Positions 33,387 to 41,468 of a DNA stretch of 64,000 nucleotides are shown in pieces; the stretch's first letter is position 1, and each line of letters opens with the position of its first letter. Made by a program: the position numbers and the translations under genes. The notes below the pieces were generated by a model. It searched no databases. It was not told the origin of the DNA and saw only the letters and a list, made by a program, of their open reading frames with translations. Source of the stretch: Variovorax boronicumulans (lineage in GTDB: Bacteria > Pseudomonadota > Gammaproteobacteria > Burkholderiales > Burkholderiaceae_C); NCBI RefSeq assembly GCF_019352895.1, contig NZ_JAAAFX010000008.1, forward strand, positions 147,026 through 211,025, in the 5' to 3' direction.

Positions 33387-34334
33387 ATGGCATCGAACAT
33401 CGGCTGGGAGCTCTACCGCACCTTCCTGGGCGTGCTGCGCGAGGGCTCGCTCTCGGGCGCGGCGCGCGCGCTCGGCATCACGCAGCCCACGGCCGGGCGC
33501 CATGTGGCGGCGCTCGAAGCCGCGCTGGGCACGGTGCTGTTCACGCGCTCGCAGGTGGGGCTGCTGCCCACCGAGGTGGCGCTGTCGCTGCGCACGCATG
33601 CCGAGGCCATGGAAAGCACGGCCGCCTCGCTGCAGCGCGCGGCCACCGCCCAGGGCGACGGCGCGCGCGGCGTGGTACGCATCTCGGCCAGCGAAGTGAT
33701 CGGCGTCGAGGTGCTGCCGCCCATCGTGGCGCGGCTGCGCGAGACGCATCCGCTGCTCAAGGTCGAGCTGGTCGTGACCAACCGGCTGCAGGATCTGCTG
33801 CGGCGCGAGGCCGACATCGCGGTGCGCATGGTGCGGCCGAAGCAGGAACAGCTGCTGGCACGCCGCATCGGCGACATCCTGCTGGGCCTGCATGCGCACC
33901 GCGACTACCTCGCGCGCCACGGCACGCCGCGCCGGCCCGAGGACCTGGCCGGCCACGCGGTCATCGGCTACGACCAGCCCACGGCCTTCATCCGCCAGGC
34001 CGGCAAGGCGCTGCCGGGCTTCCACCGTGACACCTTCTCGCTGCGCACCGACAGCGACCTGGCCCAGCTGGCGCTGATCCGCGCGGGCGCGGGCATCGGC
34101 ATGTGCCAGGTCGGGCTGGCCCGGCGCAGCGAGGCGCTGGTGCGGCTGATGCCGCGCACCGTCTCGATGCGGCTCGACACCTGGGTCACGATGCACGAGG
34201 ACCTGCGCCACAGCCCGCGCTGCCGCGTGGCCTTCGATGCGCTGGTCGAAGGACTGCAACAGTACGTGGGTATGACGACGGCACCCGGCGCACAGGGGAA
34301 AATGGCCCGCACAAGAACACCCGCATCCGAATGA
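33387..34334 (+). CDS. LysR-family regulator
   Basis: The 315-residue protein has the LysR DNA-binding domain (YRTFLGVLREGSLSGAARAL, ITQPTAGRHVAALEAALG) and a substrate domain with VRISASEVIGVEVLPP and LRREADIAVRMVRP. It belongs to the CrgA/PtxR-like branch. The start at 33387 was chosen as the first methionine of the domain. It is divergent from the epimerase-like gene, and its stop overlaps the following small gene by 4 bp. An ATAC-N6-GTAT repeat sits over the start region. Confidence 0.88.
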   Translation: MASNIGWELYRTFLGVLREGSLSGAARALGITQPTAGRHVAALEAALGTVLFTRSQVGLLPTEVALSLRTHAEAMESTAASLQRAATAQGDGARGVVRISASEVIGVEVLPPIVARLRETHPLLKVELVVTNRLQDLLRREADIAVRMVRPKQEQLLARRIGDILLGLHAHRDYLARHGTPRRPEDLAGHAVIGYDQPTAFIRQAGKALPGFHRDTFSLRTDSDLAQLALIRAGAGIGMCQVGLARRSEALVRLMPRTVSMRLDTWVTMHEDLRHSPRCRVAFDALVEGLQQYVGMTTAPGAQGKMARTRTPASE

Positions 34335-34828
34335 CCGACTCGACCGACCCGACAGATTCCGACACCCTCCCCCTGCAGGAAGCCCGCCTCTGGCGCGACG
34401 ACAACTGGACCGCGCGCATCGTCAAGAACGAGGAGGACGACGGCTGGGCCGTCGCCATGACCCGCCACGGCGACCCCGAGCCCGCGCTGGTCGGCCCCTG
34501 GACCATGGGCCGCGACAAGAAGAACCCCAAGCCGCTCGACACGCCGGCCTTCCACACGCTGGTCAAGACCGCCAACGAGGTGCTGCGCCGCCACGAGCAG
34601 CAGCTGCACGCGCAGCTCAACAAGCAGGTCAGCGTAGGCCATGGCGCCGATCGCATCCGCGTGGCGCTGCGGATCGTGCCGGATGAGGACAATCCCTATG
34701 CCGTGTTGAGCGCGCAGGACGACACTGGCGAGACGCTCGGCGAAACCCGGGTGGCACCGAACTTCAAGCTCAGCGCCACGAGCGCCGAAGCCTGGATCGA
34801 GAGCGGCTACGCGCCGCGGCCGCGCTGA
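34331..34828 (+). CDS. Conserved-looking soluble protein, unknown function
   Basis: The 165-residue protein is acidic at its N-terminus (MTDSTDPTDSDTLPLQEARL) and has no signal or membrane segment. It contains a compact alpha/beta-like stretch (DDGWAVAMTRHGDPEPALVG, then KTANEVLRRHEQQLHAQLNK). The ATG overlaps the LysR stop (ATGA). I do not recognise a family. Codon use is like its neighbours, so it is probably expressed, perhaps with the regulator. Confidence 0.65.
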   Translation: MTDSTDPTDSDTLPLQEARLWRDDNWTARIVKNEEDDGWAVAMTRHGDPEPALVGPWTMGRDKKNPKPLDTPAFHTLVKTANEVLRRHEQQLHAQLNKQVSVGHGADRIRVALRIVPDEDNPYAVLSAQDDTGETLGETRVAPNFKLSATSAEAWIESGYAPRPR

Positions 34829-34932
34829 GCGGCCGCCAGCACCGCCGACATGCATTCGACGCAAGCGCCGGAACGTCCTCGCCTCGGCGAGGTCACAAGG
34901 CATTCTTCCACCCACAACGAACGGGCCTGAAC

Positions 34933-35517
34933 ATGCATCTTCTTCGTCTGACGTCCACGCGCCTTCGCTCGGGTCTGTGCCTCGCCGCCATCGCGGCCCT
35001 CGCCGCCTGCGGCACCACCACGCCGCTGCCGCCCTTGCCGCCCCTGCCCTCGGCGCCGTCGCAGCCGTCGGCACCGCCCGCGCCCGTGCTCCGGCCGGCC
35101 CCGGCACCGCTCGTGCCCGCGCCGGCGCCGCAGGCCTCCAACCCGAACGCGAGCTTCGGCCGCCCCGCCCTGGGCCCGGTGCTGGCCCGCTTCGACGGCG
35201 ATGCGGTCAAGGGCATCGACATCGGCGGCCGCCTGGGCGAGCCGATCCAGGCCGCCCGCGACGGCCGCGTGGTGCTGGTCAGCAGCGCGCTGCCGGCCTA
35301 CGGCACGATGGTGATCCTCAAGCACGACGACGACTTCATCACCGCCTATGCCCACGTCAGCAAGGCCTTGGTCGCCGAAGGCGAGACGGTGACGCGCGGC
35401 CAGCCGATCGCGGAGATGGGCCAGAGCGGGACCGACCGCGTGAAGCTGCGCTTCGAGATCCGCAAGGGCGGCGCGGCGGTGGACCCCGAGCCCTACCTCA
35501 ACGGCAGCGCCCACTGA
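34933..35517 (+). CDS. NlpD-like M23 lipoprotein, catalytically degenerate
   Basis: The 194-residue protein has a lipoprotein signal (ALAACG, Cys at about 26), a proline-rich linker, and a LytM domain in the C-terminal half (KGIDIGGRLGEPI, DDFITAYAHVSKAL, LRFEIRKGGAAVDPEPYL). Active M23 enzymes need H-x3-D and H-x-H zinc ligands. Here the first histidine is lysine in KGIDI and the second motif is KLRFEI, so zinc binding is lost. This is the NlpD/EnvC pattern, whose members activate amidases during cell division. Any role in division is inferred; no amidase or rpoS is adjacent. Confidence 0.82.
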   Translation: MHLLRLTSTRLRSGLCLAAIAALAACGTTTPLPPLPPLPSAPSQPSAPPAPVLRPAPAPLVPAPAPQASNPNASFGRPALGPVLARFDGDAVKGIDIGGRLGEPIQAARDGRVVLVSSALPAYGTMVILKHDDDFITAYAHVSKALVAEGETVTRGQPIAEMGQSGTDRVKLRFEIRKGGAAVDPEPYLNGSAH

Positions 35518-35521
35518 GCCT

Positions 35522-35953
35522 TCAGCAGCGCCCCTTCTTGGCCTGGCCCGGCGGGCAGTGATCGTGCCCATGCCCGTGGCCATGCCGGTCGTACCGGCGT
35601 TCCTCCCGGCGCCGCTCCTCGCGACGCTCGGCGCGCCGTTCGGCCCGGCGCCAATCGCCTTCACGCCAGCGCCAGCCGTCGTCCACGCGCACCCAGGCGC
35701 CCGGCGCATAGGCGTAGTCGCGCCGCGCAGCCTGCCAGTAGCCGCCGCGCCAGGCATAGTCGCGCCCGTTCCACTGCCAGTGGCCCGGCACCCAGACCTG
35801 GCCCGCGCGCGGACCGGGCATGCGCTCGTACCGCGGCGGCGGCGGTGCAGCCTGCACCACGCCAGGCAGGTTGATGTGGACCGAAACCTGCGCAGTGGCA
35901 GGCAGGACAGCCGCGGCCATGAGGGCGGCGAGCAGAAGGTGACAGCGTTTCAT
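35522..35953 (-). CDS. YXWGXW-repeat exported protein
   Basis: The 143-residue product has a signal peptide (MKRCHLLLAALMAAAVLPATAQ) and a W/Y-rich region with WVPGHWQWNGRDYAWRGGYW followed by APGAWVRVDDGWRWREGDW. This matches the YXWGXW repeat proteins. The tail is rich in arginine and then histidine (RHGHGHGHDHC), which may bind metal. The function of the family is unknown. Its 3' end is 4 bp from the stop of the convergent LytM gene. Confidence 0.8.
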   Translation of the reverse strand: MKRCHLLLAALMAAAVLPATAQVSVHINLPGVVQAAPPPPRYERMPGPRAGQVWVPGHWQWNGRDYAWRGGYWQAARRDYAYAPGAWVRVDDGWRWREGDWRRAERRAERREERRREERRYDRHGHGHGHDHCPPGQAKKGRC

Positions 35954-36041
35954 CGTGGAATTCCTTGGCGCGATCGCGGGTCGTCTTTCAAGGTCCGACG
36001 CCCGGCGCGCGCCCTCAGGATATTCCATGAGGGCCGACCGC

Positions 36042-36368
36042 CTAGCGCAGCGCCGCCGCGGGGCGTGCGGCCGTCCGCAGGAACACCGCCCACCAGGGCG
36101 ACGGCGGCAGCGGCGCATGGCAGCGCCACTCGGCGGCCTCGCCTTCCGCCGCCAGCACGCACCAGCCGGACTGCGCGAGCCGGTGGCTCTGGCCTTCGGA
36201 CAGGCGCAGGGTCGGCCGCACCACGGTGTCGCCGATCCAGCGCATCGGCTCGTGAAGAACCAGCGTGCCGGCCGCCACCTGCAGCACGGTGCCGGCGTCC
36301 AGCGCCAGCTGCAGGGACTGGCCGGGCCGCAGCCGCGGGGCCGGTGAAGGGGAAGTCGCAGAGGTCAT
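36042..36368 (-). CDS. DUF2917-type protein
   Basis: The 108-residue protein has a cupin-like or beta-rich centre (LQLALDAGTVLQVAAGTLVL, GDTVVRPTLRLSEGQSHRLA) typical of DUF2917, found in betaproteobacteria. No catalytic residue is known. It is divergent from the MocR-type gene, with a 168-bp spacer carrying direct repeats; the regulator may control this gene. The role is unknown. Confidence 0.7.
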   Translation of the reverse strand: MTSATSPSPAPRLRPGQSLQLALDAGTVLQVAAGTLVLHEPMRWIGDTVVRPTLRLSEGQSHRLAQSGWCVLAAEGEAAEWRCHAPLPPSPWWAVFLRTAARPAAALR

Positions 36369-36468
36369 CGAAAGCTCCTTGGATCGAGCCTCGATGTTCG
36401 CCAGGCCGGCCCTTCGGCGACAGGCACAGCGCCCGGCATTGCCACCGGAACAGCACCGCCGGCGGCTG

Positions 36469-36505
36469 ATCTGTTATGGTCGTTTTGGCAGAAACTGCAT
36501 CTGTT
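36469..36505. promoter_or_regulatory. Direct repeats, candidate MocR operator
   Basis: ATCTGTT occurs at 36469-36475 and again at 36499-36505, a 30-bp phase or about three helical turns. MocR/PdxR regulators often bind direct repeats in the divergent spacer next to their own gene. The repeats end 31 bp before the MocR start codon. Confidence 0.45.
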
Positions 36506-36536
36506 TCAGCCCTCCGACCCAAGCCAGCATCGTCCC

Positions 36537-38006
36537 ATGTCCCTCTCGACGACCCCGGCCGCCGCGCCGCCGCTCTACCGCCGCCTCGCCACGCACTACC
36601 GCGACGCGATCGAGGCCGGCTCGCTGCAGCCGGGCGAGCGCATGCCCTCGCTGCGCGGCCTGATGCGGCTGCACGACATCAGCCTGTCGACCGCGCTGCA
36701 GCTGTGCCGCACGCTCGAATCCGACGGCTGGGCCGAGGCGCGCGAGCGCTCGGGCTACTTCGTGCGCCGGCCGCAGCGGCTGCACATGGCGCCGATGGAC
36801 GAGCCCTCGGCCCATGCGCCGCCCGATCCGGCGCGCTACGTCGGCATCCACGGCCGGGTGTCGGCCTTCGTGGCCCAGCGCCGCGCGGCCAGCGTCAAGC
36901 TCAACCTGTCGATCGCGCGTGCCGCGCCGCAGTTCTATCCGGCCGAGGAACTGCGCGCCGCGATGACGCGCGCGCTGCGCCTCAAGCCCGCGCTGATCTC
37001 GGGCGTGCCGCCGCTGCAGGGCGACCCGCACTTCCGCAGCGTGCTGGCCAAGCGCGCGGTCGCGGCCGGCATGGCGCTGTCGCCCGAAGAGCTGCTGATC
37101 ACCAACGGCTGCATCGAGGCGCTCAACCTCGCGCTGCGCGCGGTGGCGCAGCCGGGCGACACCATCGCGGTCGAATCGCCCACCTTCTACGGCCTGCTGC
37201 AGGTGCTCGAGAGCCTGGGCCTGCGCGCGCTCGAGATCCCGACCAGCCCGCAGACCGGCCTGTCGATCGGCGCGCTCGAGCTCGCGGCCCAGACCTATGG
37301 CGACATCAAGGCGGTGGTGGTGGTGCCGCACCTGCAGAACCCGCTGGGCAGCGTGATGCCCGACGCCCACAAGGAACAGCTGGTGCGGCTGTGCGAGGAA
37401 CAGCACATCGCGCTGATCGAGGACGACACCTACAGCGAGCTGCTCGACGTCGACACGCCGCCGCGCGCAATCAAGTCCTGGGACCGCAGCGGCAACGTGA
37501 TCCATTGCGCGTCGATGCACAAGATCCTCGCGCCGGGCCTGCGGCTGGGCTGGATCAGCGCCGGCCGCTGGCAGGCCCGCGTGGAGATGCTCAAGTACAC
37601 GCAGAGCCGCAACAACGAGGTGCTGTCGCAGCTGGGCGCAGGCCAGTTCATGGGCACGGGCGCCTACGACCGCCACCTGCGGCGCCTGCGCACCGCGCTG
37701 CGCGGGCAGCGCGAACGCACGGCCGAGGCCATCGCACGCTACTTTCCAGAGGGCACACGGATCAACCTACCGAACGGCGGGCTCCAGCTGTGGGTGGAAC
37801 TGCCCAAGGGCTGCGCGTCGGCCGCGGTGTTCGATGCGGCGCTGCAGCAGGAAGGCATCGTGGTGGCGCCGGGCTACCTGTTCTCCAACGGTTCGCGCAG
37901 CGACCACTTCCTGCGGCTGAACTGCGGCTGGCCCTACGACGAAGAGATGGATGCGGCCCTCGGCAAGCTGGGCCGCATCGTGCGCACCGTGGCCGACGCG
38001 GGCTGA
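36537..38006 (+). CDS. MocR/PdxR-family regulator (GntR DNA-binding plus aminotransferase-like domain)
   Basis: The 489-residue protein joins an N-terminal GntR winged helix (residues about 10-80, PGERMPSLRGLMRLHDISLS) to a fold-type I PLP domain. The PLP region includes ITNGCIEALNLALRAV, VVPHLQNPLGSVMP, IEDDTYSEL and the candidate lysine in CASMHKILAPGLRLGW. MocR proteins use PLP as an effector and usually regulate amino-acid or vitamin genes nearby. A start 3 or 4 codons later is possible. It is divergent from the DUF2917 gene. The target is unknown. Confidence 0.9.
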   Translation: MSLSTTPAAAPPLYRRLATHYRDAIEAGSLQPGERMPSLRGLMRLHDISLSTALQLCRTLESDGWAEARERSGYFVRRPQRLHMAPMDEPSAHAPPDPARYVGIHGRVSAFVAQRRAASVKLNLSIARAAPQFYPAEELRAAMTRALRLKPALISGVPPLQGDPHFRSVLAKRAVAAGMALSPEELLITNGCIEALNLALRAVAQPGDTIAVESPTFYGLLQVLESLGLRALEIPTSPQTGLSIGALELAAQTYGDIKAVVVVPHLQNPLGSVMPDAHKEQLVRLCEEQHIALIEDDTYSELLDVDTPPRAIKSWDRSGNVIHCASMHKILAPGLRLGWISAGRWQARVEMLKYTQSRNNEVLSQLGAGQFMGTGAYDRHLRRLRTALRGQRERTAEAIARYFPEGTRINLPNGGLQLWVELPKGCASAAVFDAALQQEGIVVAPGYLFSNGSRSDHFLRLNCGWPYDEEMDAALGKLGRIVRTVADAG

Positions 38007-38021
38007 ACTTCAAAAGAACGC

Positions 38022-38147
38022 TCAGCGGTGGCGCTGCCGGCGCCGCGAACGCGCGAGCGCGATCGACTCGGCCAGGCCCCAGGCCAGCGCACCCGCGATC
38101 GCGCGCAAGCCGTGGGTCGACATCAGCAGCTGGGGTGCAAAGCGCAT
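38022..38147 (-). CDS. Possible 41-aa small protein
   Basis: The product MRFAPQLLMSTHGLRAIAGA... is a helical, mildly hydrophobic peptide with a strongly basic end (ARSRRRQRHR). An ATG with an upstream GAGG ribosome site 8 bp away supports it. It lies on the opposite strand directly after the MocR gene. Its 3' end shares the sequence GAACGCTCAGCGG with the 57-aa gene at 20107-20280. The evidence is modest, because the region is only 240 bp between two genes. Confidence 0.45.
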   Translation of the reverse strand: MRFAPQLLMSTHGLRAIAGALAWGLAESIALARSRRRQRHR

Positions 38148-38242
38148 GGAAAGCCTCGTGGAAAAGAGTGGTGACCGGGTGCCAGCCTAGGGGCCTCGTG
38201 TGACGCTTTGATGGCAGCGCGGGGGGCTATCCTGCAGGCATC

Positions 38243-39259
38243 TTGCGCCCCTCAGACCTGCCCGAACTGCTCGAACTCCAGGCCCTCGTCGACCTCGCCG
38301 GGCCGTCGATGGAACGCCGCGTGCTGTGCGAGGTCGAGGTCGGCGAAGAGCGCTTCGAGGTGCAGGCCTTCCTGCTGGGCAGCACGCGCAGCGACGTGCC
38401 CGCGGTCGGCATCTTCGGCGGCGTGCACGGCCTCGAGCGCATCGGCGCGCAGGTCACGATCGCCTACCTGCGCAGCATCGTGACGCGGCTGCAGTGGGAC
38501 ACCACGCTGCAGCGGCAGCTCGAGACGCTGCGCCTGGTCTTCCTGCCGATCGTGAACCCCGGCGGCCTGTGGCTCAACACCCGCGCCAACCCGCGCGGCG
38601 TGGACCTGATGCGCAATGCGCCCGTCGATTCGCAGGAGCGCGTGCCCTGGCTGCTCGGCGGCCAGCGCCTGAGCGCCACGCTGCCCTGGTACCGCGGCGT
38701 CGAGGGCGCGGCGATGGAGGCCGAGAGCGCCGCGCTGTGCGCACTGGTCGAGAGCGAGCTGCTGAGCCGCCCCTTCAGCATCGCGCTCGATTGCCACTCG
38801 GGCTTCGGCCTGAGCGACCGGCTGTGGTTTCCCTATGCCCACACGCCGCAGCCCATGGCGCACCTGCCCGAGATGCATGCGCTGGGCGAGCTGATCGACC
38901 TGAGCCTGCTGCACCACCCCTACGTGCTCGAGCCGCAGAGTCGGCAGTACATGGCGCACGGCGACCTCTGGGACCACCTCTACCTCGCGGCCTGCGCGCG
39001 GCCCGACACGCTGTTCCTGCCGCTCACGCTGGAGATGGGTTCGTGGCTGTGGGTGAAGAAGAACCCGCGCCAGCTGTTCTCGCGCCACGGCATCTTCAAC
39101 CCGGTGATCGCGCACCGCCAGCAGCGCGTGCTGCGCCGTCACATGTGGTGGATGGACTTCATCACGCGCGCGGCCAGCAGCCATGCGCAATGGGTGCCGA
39201 CGGACGAGGCGCGGCGTCGCCACCATGCGCAGGCGCTGGCGCGCTGGTACGCCGCATGA
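38243..39259 (+). CDS. M14-type zinc carboxypeptidase-like/succinylglutamate desuccinylase-like protein
   Basis: The 338-residue cytoplasmic protein has the zinc motif H-x2-E in FGGVHGLERIGAQ (near residue 63), the third zinc histidine in ALDCHSGFG and the general base glutamate in LTLEMGSW. This fits the M14 family, AGC-like or AstE branch. The predicted substrate is a peptide or acyl-amino acid. Only a TTG start at 38243 precedes the conserved region, so the start is unsure. Its stop overlaps the hydrolase start by 4 bp, so the two act together or at least are co-expressed. Confidence 0.78.
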   Translation: MRPSDLPELLELQALVDLAGPSMERRVLCEVEVGEERFEVQAFLLGSTRSDVPAVGIFGGVHGLERIGAQVTIAYLRSIVTRLQWDTTLQRQLETLRLVFLPIVNPGGLWLNTRANPRGVDLMRNAPVDSQERVPWLLGGQRLSATLPWYRGVEGAAMEAESAALCALVESELLSRPFSIALDCHSGFGLSDRLWFPYAHTPQPMAHLPEMHALGELIDLSLLHHPYVLEPQSRQYMAHGDLWDHLYLAACARPDTLFLPLTLEMGSWLWVKKNPRQLFSRHGIFNPVIAHRQQRVLRRHMWWMDFITRAASSHAQWVPTDEARRRHHAQALARWYAA

Positions 39260-40032
39260 CGCCCGCGCCGACCGCCCCCACCTGGGTGCTGCTGCGCGGC
39301 CTCACGCGCGAGGCCGGCCACTGGGGCGCCCTGCCCGCGCTGCTGCCCGCCGCGCTGCCGCTCGGCGCACGCGTGCTGGCCATCGACCTGCCCGGCGCGG
39401 GCGCGCTGCATGCGCTCGCGAGCCCGGCATCGATCCGCGCCACCATGGAACACTGCCGCGCGCAGCTGCGGGCGCTGGGCATCGCGCGCTGCCACCTGCT
39501 CGCGATGTCGCTGGGCGCGATGGTGGCGGTCGAATGGGCGCACCGGCATCCGCAGGAGATCGACAGCGCGGTGCTGGTCAACACCAGCCTGCGGCCCTTC
39601 AGCGCCTGGCACCAGCGGCTGCGGCCGCGCCACTACGCGGCCCTGCTGGGCGTGCTGTGGCCCTGGCGCGATGCGCGGGTGCGCGAGGCCACGGTGCTGC
39701 GGCTCACGAGCCGGCACCATGCCACCGGCACCGCCGCGCCCGGCATCGTGGCCGACTGGGTCGCGCTGCGCGAACGGCATCCGGTGGCGACCGCCAACGC
39801 GCTGCGCCAGCTCTTCGCCGCCGCGCGCTACCGCGCCCCGGCCGAGGCGCCCCGCGTGCCGCTGCAGGTGCTGGTCGGCGCGGGCGACGGCCTGGTCGAC
39901 CCAGGCTGCTCGCGCCGGCTGGCGCAGGCCTGGCGGCTGCCCCTCGCCGAACATCCGACAGCGGGGCACGACCTGGCGCTGGACGATCCGCGCTGGGTGG
40001 TGGCGCAGGTGGAGAAGTTCAACGCTGCTTGA
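39256..40032 (+). CDS. Alpha/beta-hydrolase
   Basis: This 258-residue protein has the G-x-S-x-G-like nucleophile elbow LLAMSLGAMVAVEW (Ser near 86), an oxyanion stretch LLRGLTREAGHWG at the N-terminus, the acid in GDGLVDP and a final catalytic His in PTAGHDLAL. Substrate unknown. The start overlaps the M14 stop (ATGA), so expression is coupled. It ends convergently with the LysR gene, overlapping it by 14 bp. Confidence 0.85.
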   Translation: MTPAPTAPTWVLLRGLTREAGHWGALPALLPAALPLGARVLAIDLPGAGALHALASPASIRATMEHCRAQLRALGIARCHLLAMSLGAMVAVEWAHRHPQEIDSAVLVNTSLRPFSAWHQRLRPRHYAALLGVLWPWRDARVREATVLRLTSRHHATGTAAPGIVADWVALRERHPVATANALRQLFAAARYRAPAEAPRVPLQVLVGAGDGLVDPGCSRRLAQAWRLPLAEHPTAGHDLALDDPRWVVAQVEKFNAA

Positions 40033-40909
40033 ATTGGTGCAGGACTTCGACCACCCGCGCGGTCGCGCCATCCATCGCGCCCTTGTCGCGGTGCGCGATG
40101 CCCAGCCGCCGCGTGAGCGGCGGGCTCAGCGGCAGGATCTGCACGCGCTCGTGCCAGGCCTCGTCGGTGCTGGGCGTCAGGGGCAGCATCGCGGCGCCGT
40201 AGCCCGCGGCCACCAGGCTGCGGATGGCGACGTCGTAGTTGAGCTCGATGCGCGCGCGCGGCGCGTGGCCCGCGTTCGCGAACCACTCCACGGCCAGCCG
40301 GTACATGTGGGTGCGCGCGTCGTTGAAGATCAGCGGCTGCGTGGCCAGCCAGGCCGGGGTCACGCGCCGCGGCGCCTTCCACTTGGGCGGCACGAAGGCC
40401 ATCATGGGCTGGCTGCGCCAGGGCGTGACGACCAGCTCGCGCAGCGGCGGCTGCGGCACCGCCACCAGGCCGATGTCGAGCGTGCCCTGCGCCAGCCGCT
40501 CCATCGCCTCGGACGAACCGAGGATGCTCACCTCGACGTCGATGCCCGGATGGCTGGCCTGCAGCGCCTCGAGCACCTGCGGCAGCAGGTCGATCACCAC
40601 GCCGGTGGAGGTGCCCAGGCGCACGCGGCCGAGCCGGCCCTCGGCCTGGCGATGCACGGCCTCGATGGCCTCGTCCGCATCGCGCAGCAGCCGGCGTCCG
40701 CGCTCGACCAGCGCGGCCCCCGCGGGCGTCACGCTCACGCTGCGGCTGCCGCGCGCGACCAGCTTCGCGCCCAGCCGCGATTCGAGTTCGCTGATGTGCA
40801 GGCTCACGGTGGGCTGCGCGAGGTGCAGCGCCTGCGCGGCCGCGGAGAAGGTGCCGAGGTCGGCGATGGCGATCAGCGTGCGCAGCTGGTCGAGGTTGAG
40901 TTGGCGCAT
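40019..40909 (-). CDS. LysR-family regulator, partner of the DUF1127 gene
   Basis: The 296-residue protein has the LysR helix-turn-helix (LDQLRTLIAIADLGTFSAAA, LAQPTVSLHISELESRLG) and the effector domain (RLGRVRLGTSTGVVIDLLPQ). A TGATCAG-AAAAG-CTGATC palindrome with T-N11-A spacing lies 19 bp before its start, in the spacer shared with the divergent DUF1127 gene. It should repress or activate that gene and itself. Effector unknown. Confidence 0.9.
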   Translation of the reverse strand: MRQLNLDQLRTLIAIADLGTFSAAAQALHLAQPTVSLHISELESRLGAKLVARGSRSVSVTPAGAALVERGRRLLRDADEAIEAVHRQAEGRLGRVRLGTSTGVVIDLLPQVLEALQASHPGIDVEVSILGSSEAMERLAQGTLDIGLVAVPQPPLRELVVTPWRSQPMMAFVPPKWKAPRRVTPAWLATQPLIFNDARTHMYRLAVEWFANAGHAPRARIELNYDVAIRSLVAAGYGAAMLPLTPSTDEAWHERVQILPLSPPLTRRLGIAHRDKGAMDGATARVVEVLHQFKQR

Positions 40910-40928
40910 GGCGCGGTCCTTGTCGGAT

Positions 40929-40945
40929 GATCAGAAAAGCTGATC
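40929..40945. promoter_or_regulatory. LysR-type operator (GATCAG-N5-CTGATC)
   Basis: Perfect 6-bp arms flank AAAAG and contain TCAG-N5-CTGA, the T-N11-A pattern of LysR boxes (40931-40943). It is between the divergent LysR and DUF1127 genes, nearer the LysR start. Confidence 0.6.
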
Positions 40946-41024
40946 GATGGCCTCAGAAATCTCAACTTCCACAATAGCACCTGGAAGCAGAAGATCGCGG
41001 CTCACCCCACCCTGGAGCCTTTCG

Positions 41025-41468
41025 ATGACCCGCCCGACCGCCGCCCGCCCCTCGTCCGCCCTGCTCGCCGGGCTGCGCCGCTGGGTGGCGCGCCGGCGCG
41101 CCGCCGCCATCGAACGGCGCGACGTGCTGGCGCTGCGCGGGATGAGCGACCGCGAACTCAACGACCTGGGCATCGGCCGCTGCGAGATCCAGGAGTGGTC
41201 GCGCGGCCGGCCGCTGAGCGCTCGCCCTGGAACCCCTGAGCCGCGCGAGGAGGCCGCTCGGCTGCGCAGCGAAACCGTCGAGGCCGGGATTTCCGGCACG
41301 CGTCGTGCTCAGAGCGACCCGGCGGCGCCTTCTTCCGGTGTCGCATCGGCCTCGTCGAAAGGCCAGACCTCGCCGGCCGGCAAGGGCGTCCCGATCGGCG
41401 CGCCGGCCTTGCCGATCCTGACGGCCGCCATGTCGGCCTCGTTGGGGTACAGGCCCGAGATCCAGTAG
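41025..41468 (+). CDS. DUF1127-family protein with a long C-terminal extension
   Basis: Residues 1-65 (LRRWVARRRAAAIERRDVLA, then LRGMSDRELNDLGIGRCEIQ) match the DUF1127 domain, a short basic helical protein linked in other bacteria to RNA or phosphate metabolism and stress. Family members are usually 50-75 residues. Here the frame continues to 147 residues with a low-complexity tail, and its last 160 bp lie antisense to the 3' end of the PBP2 gene. The tail may not be functional. The LysR gene diverges from it with an operator in between. Confidence 0.7.
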   Translation: MTRPTAARPSSALLAGLRRWVARRRAAAIERRDVLALRGMSDRELNDLGIGRCEIQEWSRGRPLSARPGTPEPREEAARLRSETVEAGISGTRRAQSDPAAPSSGVASASSKGQTSPAGKGVPIGAPALPILTAAMSASLGYRPEIQ

